64,000 bases of DNA from Thereva unica (Eukaryota; Arthropoda; Insecta; Diptera; Therevidae), in the NCBI GenBank assembly GCA_949987705.1, contig OX465282.1, positions 88,338,070 to 88,402,069 on the forward strand. The letters are read 5' to 3'. Under the pieces are notes generated by a model. That model worked only from the letters and a program-made list of their open reading frames with translations, was not told the origin of the DNA and did no database searches. The position numbers and the translations under genes are program-made. Positions 55,910 to 64,000 of this stretch are shown piece by piece (position 1 is the first letter of the stretch; each line of letters opens with the position of its first letter).

Positions 55910-57082
55910 TTAAAAAAAACTGACATTTCACATAAATGACGTTAATAGGGAATCTTACGCAAAGGTAAACTCAGATGGCGCCACTGAAGTATAACGTAAA
56001 CAAACAACAACATAATAGCAACAGCAACAAAAATATAATATCCATATACTGACCTAGGGATTGTAAATTTACCGACTTTTCCATTTACCGGTAATTCGGT
56101 AAATGAAAATCAAAATATGTCTTTTTGATTTCCATTTCGCATTTTTTATTTCAAAAATATAGAATATAAAATTAAAGTTTTATTCTAAACAAACTATAAT
56201 AATAATAGAAACAGAAAGAAAATAATACAGAAAAAATTACAACAGGAATAATATTTATTATTTAATACCATTTTATCGATTAGCATTTTTTAAAAAGTAA
56301 CTTCTCAAGAAACTTAAATTATTTAAAGTCTTATCTCCTAATTTTGATCTAATTTTTGTACAAAATAATCCAGCTCCTGAGAATACCCTTTCTGATTCAA
56401 TACTTACCATTTTTTTTCATTTTCAATGAGACTTTGGCTATTTTAAATGGATTTTCTTTTACCGAATTACCGGTAAATTTACCGGTAATTTTACCGAAGG
56501 CTTTTTTGTCTATTTATCGGTTAACCGGTAAACCGGTATACAATCCCTGACCAGTCTTAAATCCTTTTTTAATATAATCTTCAGACTTAAAGTGATCTGG
56601 ACAAAATCTTAAGTGCTTGTACCAACTTTTTGCGACGCACAGCTATTTCCCATAGAAATAAATGAACCCGCACTATTATTGCATCCAAATACACAACACT
56701 GCTGCATATTTATTAGAATATAAGATTTTATCTTTGAATAACCGAAAAATCACAATAATCAAGACCGTCAGAGAGTTCGAGAGACAAATGTCAGTTAATG
56801 TTTACGTTATAATACATTGGCGCCCGTAGCGGGATAAATTTCTAGTAAGGTTCCCTATTGTATTTGCAATATCCCGCCAAAAAATTTGTCAGCAGAAAAG
56901 TCTAATCTAGTAATAATAATAACAAAACAGACATTTCTGACAATTCACATCTACAGTGATAGAAATGTGTATGAGCGAAAAGTTGCCAAAGCCTTCTACA
57001 TAGAAGGCTTTGGTATGACCACATTTTGTAAGCTAATTCAGCCAACTGGTACGTGGTTGGTTTTGCCATTGGAGATTAGGCA
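55910..57082. other. Right non-coding arm of Harbinger 2 with a nested inverted-repeat element
   Basis: About 56053-56550 is bounded by AGGGATTGTA-type ends in inverted orientation and is rich in ACCGGTAA/TTACCGGT words near both ends, as in small hAT-like MITEs; a clean TSD was not resolved. At 56986-57013, CCAAAGCCTTCTA and its inverse form a perfect 13-bp stem with a two-base loop. Confidence 0.55.
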
Positions 57083-57219
57083 TAACTGCTGCTTCCGGGC
57101 GAACGTTGCCGGCTGTCCCGACAAATATGTGGGCCGATGATATTGATGCGTGTCTGAAATGATCACTGCAATTTATAGTCTATTGATTATGTCTTAAAAA
57201 CAGGGCATTAAGGAACTAA

Positions 57220-57623
57220 GGGCCGGTTTCACAGTGCGAACTTAAGTATAAAAATTAACTTAAGTTATACTTAAGTATGGATGCCTGTTTCACAGTCGCT
57301 ACTTAAAATATACTTAAGTGTAACTTAAGTAGGCATTTCTCTAGACTTAAGTTTTGCTTAAATCAGAATGCCTAGAAAATTCAAACGTCAATTGATTCCA
57401 GTACATTTCAAGGAAAACGCGATTAAAAGAAAATTTTACATGTAAAGTTCGGCTATTGTAAGTTCATAATTTACAATATTGAAGTGCCGCCGTAAGAAAC
57501 AAATATAATAGTAAGAAGAAGAAAAAATTGCACTGTGAAACGGAATTTGACTTAAGTTATACTTAAGTAAGACAATTTACTTAAGTTTAAGCAAAACTTA
57601 AGTTCGCACTGTGAAACCGGCCC
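57220..57623. mobile_element. MITE with GGGCCGGTTTCACAGTGCGA ends and TAA target duplication
   Basis: The ends GGGCCGGTTTCACAGTGCGA (57220) and its inverse (to 57623) are flanked by TAA (57217-57219 and 57624-57626). The 404-bp interior is rich in ACTTAAGT palindromes and has no gene. The TAA flank suggests mobilisation by a Harbinger transposase. Confidence 0.85.
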
Positions 57624-57626
57624 TAA

Positions 57627-58181
57627 GACGTTCACGGGGTTTTATTGCATTAATCGTTCCATGGGTCATTTAAGAAGAAAAAACCGCGGAGTGCTATTAA
57701 ATTAGAGGGTGGAAATTGGAGATAAGGATTAAAATGGACCCTTTTTAGTTTTCGCAATATATCTCGCAAACGAAGCAAAATTTCGACATACATTATAGGA
57801 AATTTTTTGTAGAGAACTAAATTTCCCATGGAAATGGCTTATTTAAAAACTTAAAAAAAATGAGTGTGCTTAAGACCACACTTTAGAAGTAAAACTTTGG
57901 TGCAAGGTGCCCAACGGCTAGTAATATGCAATAGATATAGTGGAAAGTCTGTCGGTGACGAATCTTCTGACGGACTTAATACAAATACTATTTGAAAATA
58001 TCAATATTTATGAATTCCTATTTACATTCTAACCTAAAAGTAACCGAGTAAAAATAATTATGTTGGCTAATTTTCTTAAAAGCATACACGCGGTGCACCT
58101 AGAGCGTATAGCATATAAGGCATGGATGCTACCGCCACAGGCACGAAAATCTAAACATTCGCCTCATGGAAATAAGCTGGG
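57627..58181. other. No gene recognised
   Basis: A 20-base word AAAAAATGAGTGTGCTTAAG at about 57857 also occurs, with a small change, at about 44713. Nothing else is recognised. Confidence 0.4.
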
Positions 58182-58508
58182 GTTCAAGATTTCTGCTACA
58201 GCTGCTTTAGTAGCAGAATTTTGAAACTGTCAAATTACAGCAAAGCAAGAGAAAGCTGCTATGATATCTTGGACATGGTACAAATACTACAAGGTATGCT
58301 CTTACGGAGAGCTTTTATGGTGTGACGTCACTCGTAGCCAATTTATGAAATTTCATTAGGAAATAAATTGTTTTTAATTTTTAACGTAAAAACTACTGCA
58401 CCGAGTTCATTGCAATTTTGCATGGTGTTAGATGGTAGACCGGGTAAGAATATATGATACAAATAATTTTAACTATTCAAAGCATTCAACAGATATAATA
58501 ATTTTTAA

Positions 58509-58984
58509 TTAAATAAAAAATGAAAAGTCTCTGATATTAAGTAACAATCTTTTTAATTTTCTTTTTTTGCTTATAAAATATTTTTCTTTATTTGCCAGAA
58601 CATTTAAATTTTTAATTCTAAAGTAAATACGGCATCGGAAAAATAGTTCCCTACATTTTAGAGGAAGTTCAATATTCTCTGCAGCTTTAATCATATGTAT
58701 ATTTCAAAAACTTGTCTTTTATTAATATTTTCTCGCCATTAATTTTTAGAAAATATTCTCCAATTTATTGTTCTATTTTGGCTAAGAAAGTCCTGGATGG
58801 CTTGACCAAACCCCCTTCGGATGACTCGTTTACCCACGACCAAAAATTCGAGCTATCCCTAACTGTTGCATCTAGTGTGTTTGACTTACTCAGCCGTTTA
58901 ATGATGTATCCAGCTAAATTTTCCAGGGCATCTTCCTGTAATTCCTCGAATTGCACACTTTTCGTTTTTACAAAAAATAACTAA
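58509..58984 (-). pseudogene. Transposase C-terminal remnant, possibly P-element/THAP9-like
   Basis: The minus strand reads EDALENLAGYIIKRLSKSN, FWSWVNESSEGGLVKPSRTF and LAKIEQ, then a stop, then IGEYFLKINGEKILIKDKFL and, after a shift, AAENIELPLKCRELFFRCRI. The AGYI(x)(R/K)L block, the GGL(x)KPS block and the basic YFRIKNLN end recall the C-terminal region of THAP-domain transposases; this is from memory and not certain. The THAP zinc finger and catalytic region are absent. Confidence 0.45.
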
Positions 58985-59237
58985 TTGCACAGTTTTCACA
59001 ATAAACACGAAAAACTATATTGTTTACAAATAACTCACTGTTTTGGTATGGAGAGAACTTTAACAGCAGAAACGCTGGCTACGAGTGACGTCACAACAAC
59101 AAAACATGGCGAAAAAGCTTTCCGTAAGAGCATACCTTGTAGTATTTGTACCATGATCTTGGACGCAAAAAAGCTGCTTTTTGTTAATGTATGTGAATGA
59201 GTATTTCATGCGGTCAACTATTTTTCTCCCTAAAATA

Positions 59238-60146
59238 GCCCAGTCACTTTATACAAAAAAAAGGCAAAACCTCTGAAAAAATGCAACTGGAGATTTATCA
59301 GCGGGATTCTCTTTATTTTGGGGTCACAAATAATTTCCCAAAAGTCCATAAAGCCAACTGACCGGCTACTCGAGTTATGGGGGGTCAAAGGTCCCTGAAA
59401 TCTCCTTTTCTCCAATATCTCGTAAATTATCGGTTTGTGACACCAAAATAAAGGGAATTCTGCTGGAAAATCTCCAGTTGCATTTTTTTAGAGGTTTGTG
59501 TACATACGTATAAATTGCAGAATGCAGAATAGTAGCATTACAATTTTCCGTTGCGTATGGTTCTTGTCGGGCCTGCCCAATGTCAACTCGATGTCTGAGG
59601 ATACAACCATTGAACTTGAGGTGGACGATGATGACGCCAACCCCATTTCGTTATTTTAATCTGGGATAGGTGTTGATGAAGATGACAGCATGAAAGAAGT
59701 GAAGATAGAAGAGATAGAGAGATAATCAACAAAATTTTTTTATGCTTGGTAACCTTTGGACTAGGTCTACTGGGGATACCATGTAAAAACGCTGCTTGCA
59801 TTATAGTTCAAAGGTGGTGTGGAAAAGAATGCAGTGCAATGCCCGAGTTTTCCCAAACCCATATCTCAAAAACCATTGGTTCTACGTAAATTTCGTGTAG
59901 GACATTTTTATGCAGATTCATCTCACGAACAATCTTTACTTAGCCAAAAATTGCGTAAAACCGATAATTTACGAGATATTGGAGAAAAGGAGATTTCAGG
60001 GACCTTTGACCCCCCATAACTCGAGTAGCCGGTCAGTTGGCTTTATGGACTTTTGGGAAATTATTTGTGACCCCAAAATAAAGAGAATCCCGCTGATAAA
60101 TCTCCAGTTGCATTTTTTCAGAGGTTCATGTATAAAGTGACTGGGC
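59238..60146. mobile_element. TA-flanked foldback MITE (mariner-type flank)
   Basis: The ends GCCCAGTCACTTTATACA and inverse are flanked by TA (59236-59237 and 60147-60148). The arms are about 180-200 bp (59238-59431 and 59966-60146), and a short part of the arm is present a third time near 59445-59500. The ~450-bp centre is unrelated to the arms and includes an acidic open stretch (SEDTTIELEVDDDDANPISL, about 59595-59655) that could be captured coding sequence. Confidence 0.75.
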
Positions 60147-60549
60147 TAAAATTAGAGAAAGCCTGGCCGTGCAGTATCAATCCCTAAATTTATTATTTAA
60201 TATGTATTAATGTCAACAAAACCTCACTCGAGTCAGTCATTTTGGCAATGACCAATGACATTTACACAACACATGTATGATTTACGTAGCTGCTTTCTCG
60301 CTTGCAGTCGAAAGTGCGAGCAACCAAAAGCAGTTACATAAGCAGCTTTTTTCAAATCTTGGACACAAAAATAGCAGCTTCGTTAGCAGCTTTTCTGCTG
60401 TTTTGCACACGAAAGGCATGATAATAGCTGCTAAAAGCTGCTATAGCAGAAATCTTGAACAGACCACTGGTAACATATCAACCGTACATGTATTGCATTC
60501 AGAGGTTCCATAATATGCCAGCTGATGAGAATCGTCTTGCTTAAACAGG

Positions 60550-63135
60550 CATAACACTGCAGCAAGGCCGTTCCCATAAGCTCCGATGGTTGCATCGCTG
60601 GCTGAGTCAGCCATAAATGAGGTCATGGACCTTGCGCAGGAAAGGCCCCTAAACAAAAACAAATATTTCTCCTTTGTTTTTTGTAATATTAGGGGTCTCC
60701 TTGCGAATTTTTATCATGTTATGTGCTATCTCGATATGCATGCCCCGGCCATATTCGCACTAAGTGAAACTCAAGTCACTGACACCGATTCAGATCGATT
60801 TCAGGGGGCTGGGTATACCTTAGTGCACAATTTCTCCGACCATAGGGGAGTCGCCATGTATATTAGGAATCAGAGCTGCACAAAGTACTGACCAAAATTA
60901 CTTGAAGTAAAGTAGTAAGTACTAAGTAATTGGTAAATGTATTCGAAGTACCAAGTACTATGAGTCATTAATATTTAAAGTACTTGAATTATCAATTACT
61001 TCCAAAATGTACTTGAAATATTTACTTCAAGTACATAGAAAAACTTCAAGTAATTGCAAGTAATTGAAGTACATTGATATTTTAAGTATTTGAAATATCT
61101 AAGTACTTCAATTACTTGAAGTTTTCCTATGTAGTTGAAGTAAATATTTCAAATATTTCAATACAAATATTTCAAGAAAAATACGAATAGTCCAGTGCAA
61201 TTAGTCGAAAAAAGGGCATGAAATTGCATTTCATGATGTACGAATTTTTTTTTTTTTTTTTGAATTTGTTTGGGTACATCTGACAATGTTTTAAAACCAA
61301 GTTTGTGGGGTCGCAGTGTGTTGGGAACAGCCGCCATCTTGAAAAAGAGGTAGAGGTCATTTATACCAAATAACCAGTTTCCATGCAGTGATAGCTGAAA
61401 ATGATCACTGGCAAGGTATTGGAGAATAAAATTATCTACAAAATCAGCTCTCAACGAGGTCTGTAAGTTTATTTGGCTCAAAGTTATGGCCGCTCAAAGT
61501 TCAACCTTGATCATGTGGTTGGGGTTGAATGCAGTTTTTTGCGATTAACTCGTAAGATATTAATTCGTGTGGGTTAATGCCGATTACAAAACTTAAAGTG
61601 CTAGTAATTACCTTTAGAATAAGCCCTTAGTCGTCGTTCTTCGCTTGTACAGTTTGCGAGTAATTCAACGCCAAAGTTCGTACTGCACGTGCCTGAAATA
61701 ACTGATAACGCCATTTTTTTTGAGTATTACTAAAATAATACGGGCAGGAATGTGTTAGTTCATTCCTCATTCTACCATATCTATAAAGCCTAGGCCAAAT
61801 AGATGGTTCAATTGGGGAATGTAGGAACGCAATTCAAGCTAAGGAAGCCGCTTATAGAGCGTACAAACATTCCCCCAACGAGTCACTTCGGCGTGAGTAT
61901 ATCAAGTCGAGAAACTCCTGTAATTCCATCATCAGGAAGGTCAAAGCATCATTTGACAACAAATTGAGAAGTAAGATCCTCAACACACACGTAGGCAGCA
62001 AAAACTTCTTGTCCTTGGTAACTTCCATCAAGAAGAATTTTACCTCTTCCTCAACCCCTCCCTTCATTAATGGAAAGGAGGTGACAACAGAAAGCAAATC
62101 CAAGGCCGACTTACTGATCTGCTCTCAATCCCCTCCAATCCACTTCATAGTTTTTTCGATGACGGTACTTTGCGTTACTCATACCCCTCCGACAACACAG
62201 GACAAGCAAGTGCCAGACCTTGTCTCTTAGAACGTGAACTCATGTCCAACTCGATTAACGCGGACATTAAACTCATTCTTGATTGGGGCCGCAAGAATCG
62301 TGTAGAGTTCAATGAAACCAAAACCAAGTACTGTTTATTCTCCACTAAAACCTGCACCAACCTTCCCTCCATTTCAGTGGGCGAGGATAATATAACAGCT
62401 GATCCATATCTTAACATCCTCGGCGTGACTCTATCCAACGATTTGCGATGGAATAATCACATACTCCAAGTCACCAAACAAGCGTATCAATGCCTCGGCT
62501 TCCTTAAGAGATGCAAGTTTCTCCTTCATCCAACTGCCTTGGCTACAATATACAAGTCCTACATTCGGCCACGCCTTGAATACAACTCGTATATCTGGGC
62601 AGGCGCCCTAAAACCACTTTGGCTTGGCTAGACAAAGTGCAAAACCGCGCCATCAAACTCATTGGCGATAGCACTCTTTGCATTGATCCTCTAAGCCACC
62701 GTAGGAATGTAGCAGCGCTCGGCAAGTTTTACCGGTATTTTCATAGCGACAGACTGAAATCAAAAACCTCCTGTCTACACGGCAATTTTTATCCCGCAAC
62801 ATAAGACTAGCCAGCTCGGCTCACCCCTTCACCCTTCAGCCCTCCCTTTACGCACATTACGTTTTAGCAGTTCGTTTATAAATAGAACAACTCGATTGTG
62901 GAACTCTCTTCCGCAGTCGGTGTTTCCGAGCTCATATAACGTCTCAAAGTTCAAACGCAAGGTTCATCGACATCTACTCATGCACCCTCCAGACCCCTAA
63001 CCTATCCAATCTCATCTTTCCTTCAGATCAAGCTTACTACTACATATACATTGCACCATGACTTGTAAGACATGACGGACTAGTAGTACAAAGGGTGACT
63101 CCTAAGCTTCATCTTGCCACAAACAAAAAAAAAAA
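60550..63135 (+). mobile_element. CR1-like non-LTR element copy 2, internally deleted
   Basis: The endonuclease start (60586-60872: FVFCNIRGLLANFYHV, FALSETQVT, HRGVAMYIRN) is interrupted by unrelated sequence until about 61740, where the linker region resumes. At about 62118 the linker jumps directly to the end of the RT palm (SIPSNPLHS, then FFDDGTLRYS). About 770 bases present in copy 1 are missing, including motif A. The catalytic box reads FFDD in place of FADD. The thumb and C-terminus follow to an A tail near 63130. The 3' end matches copy 1. Confidence 0.85.
60873..61740. other. Insertion in the CR1-like copy, partly a truncated MITE
   Basis: The left end CAGAGCTGCACAAAGTACT resembles a hAT-type terminus, but no matching right end is found. 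It is followed by ACTTGAAGTA-rich sequence, with a hairpin of about 40-bp arms between 61017 and 61145. The part from 61158 to 61740 has no recognised feature apart from a T run of about 19 bases near 61245. Confidence 0.5.
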
Positions 63136-63224
63136 AAAATGCGGCGAATTTCCTCTGACATAAAATTGCATGGTTTTTTTTCGTCCCGGCTTTCACACAT
63201 AGCCCGAAAAATCTTGTTTATTGT

Positions 63225-63995
63225 TTATTTATTTGCCAAACAAGGCACTTAACAAAAACAGTTACAGATAAAAAAAATACATATTAACAATAATAAGGAA
63301 CATTGCAGTATTTAATATTTAAATATTAAACTAAGATCTAGGTCTATAATGTTAGTTAGAAGAGGACAATAGGGAAATTAGTTTTCTTTTATAGGAACTT
63401 TTGTTAATTGAGGGAGAGAAACAGGACGCGTAGGAATTGAAGGTAATGCAGCACCTGTTAACAGGCTCGTTTCTAGCATATTCAGTGCGATGCGGGTACT
63501 CTTTAAGCAGTTTGGAATGTCTTGTTTGTCGAGTATCGTTAAATTTGATTGTGTCCGACAGGAACTGCACCTTGAGATTATTGTTCAGGACATCCAGGGT
63601 AAAACAAGATATAAGCAATTTCCGTCTAAGGGATAGAGGCAAGAGATCAAGGATTTTGAGCCTGTCCTTATAGTGAGGAAGGTTGTGAAAATCCGAAGGA
63701 TTATAGAGGTTCCTAAGCGCGAAAAGAAGGAACTTCTTTTGGACAGATTCTATTCGATTACTACTAATTTGAAATATAGGATCCCAGATCTGGCACGCAT
63801 ACTCAAGAATAGGACGGACCAATGAGCAAAACAAGGCTTTAGTAACCCAAACATTGTCGAATTCTTTAGCTCTTCTTTTGATAAAGCCCAACAGCTTGTT
63901 GGAGATCTAGCAATAATATTATCATAGTGTAAGTTAAAGTTTAACTTGCTGTCGAGGACAATGCCTAAATCAACAATGTGATCGACACGATCCAA
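63225..63995 (-). pseudogene. Non-LTR retrotransposon ORF2 C-terminus and 3' end, continuing off the right edge
   Basis: The minus strand reads HIVDLGIVLDSKLNFNLHYD at the right edge and, after a shift near 63890, GFIKRRAKEFDNVWVTKALF, SLVRPILEYACQIWDP, RIESVQKKFLLFALR and KDRLKILDLLPLSLRRKL, ending at 63352. This is the post-RT region of a Jockey-superfamily ORF2. It resembles, but is not the same as, the element at 11690-14863. The A/T-rich 3' tail reaches about 63225. Confidence 0.8.
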
Positions 63996-64000
63996 GACAT

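Larger units (their letters stand above)
52801..57082. mobile_element. Harbinger transposon 2 (4.3 kb)
   Basis: Inverted ends starting TGCCTAATCTCCAATGGCAA lie at 52801 and (reversed) up to 57082, flanked by TAA (52798-52800 and 57083-57085), the preferred PIF/Harbinger target. It holds a MADF partner gene on the plus strand and a transposase on the minus strand, meeting tail to tail near 54414. A further inverted-repeat insertion sits in its right arm at about 56053-56550. Confidence 0.85.
58182..60460. mobile_element. Relic of a P/THAP-like DNA transposon with nested MITE
   Basis: GTTCAAGATTTCTGCTA at 58182 is matched in inverse at 60460. Further AGCAGCTTT-rich inverted blocks occur near both ends. 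A second pair of arms, 58258-58345 and about 59068-59160, is inverted with few mismatches (GGTACAAATACTACAAGGTA). No target duplication was found. The coding remnant at 58509-58984 lies between these inner arms. Confidence 0.5.

Noticed and set aside
59230..60140. Identical short proteins on both strands
   Set aside because: They arise from the long terminal inverted repeats of the TA-flanked MITE.
1..64000. A new multi-gene biological system
   Set aside because: Apart from one partial host gene and a few unsupported exon candidates, all coding sequence belongs to recognisable transposable elements.

Overview
The window is eukaryotic nuclear DNA from an insect, most likely a higher fly. Short GT-AG introns of about 50-60 bases, fly-type Harbinger elements with MADF or Myb-like partner genes, an errantivirus with an envelope gene and a Kabuki/CsRn1-type LTR element all point that way. 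The species cannot be named from the sequence. It is a repeat-dominated accessory region: only one host gene is firmly recognisable, and most of the rest is layered transposable elements (TEs).

Layout. 1-720: a 21-bp minisatellite and a duplicated ~146-bp repeat. 717-3000: a 5'-truncated, frameshifted RTE-like non-LTR element. 3232-5644: a hAT-type element with 8-bp target-site duplications (TSDs) that holds a TTAA-flanked piggyBac-type insert. 7315-9138: the gene-like island, with two candidate exons on the plus strand and five well-spliced exons of gamma-glutamyl hydrolase on the minus strand, lacking the N-terminal exons. 9728-15535: a non-LTR ORF1 fragment, a HARBI1 fragment, a minus-strand non-LTR element with an altered YxDD box, and a candidate exon that ends at a splice donor.

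15543-32039: a Kabuki/CsRn1-like Ty3/Gypsy element (tRNA-Trp-type primer site, TSD AGTC) whose reverse transcriptase is split by a complete 11.36-kb errantivirus (18169-29523, TSD TGTT). The inner element has two 670-bp LTRs differing at about three positions, gag, pol and an uninterrupted env, but carries single-base frameshifts in gag and pol. The outer LTRs are clearly more diverged, which fits the nesting order.

32182-34902: two more hAT-type elements. 36475-41044: a Harbinger element with 27-bp terminal inverted repeats (TIRs), a damaged transposase and an apparently intact Myb/SANT-like partner gene. 42.0-43.6 kb: a fragment of the non-LTR tail, microsatellites and a 1.15-kb palindrome. 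44.3-49.4 kb: a tRNA-like SINE or pseudogene, an LTR relic, a CR1-like non-LTR element and a MADF-BESS gene relic. 49559-52290: a second, heavily decayed Kabuki-like element. 52801-57082: a second Harbinger element (TSD TAA) with convergent MADF and transposase genes. 57220-60460: a TAA-flanked MITE, then a P/THAP-like relic invaded by a TA-flanked foldback MITE. 60550-63130: a second, internally deleted CR1-like copy. 63225-64000: the 3' end of another minus-strand non-LTR element.

The genes do not form a common pathway. The region is a TE graveyard with one young, structurally complete retroelement. I saw no sign of a new defence, biosynthetic or symbiotic system. The most useful observations are the nested-element stratigraphy, the reiterated primer-site motif in the errantivirus leader, the LTR insertion beside a splice donor, the long hairpin and the interrupted folate-hydrolase gene.
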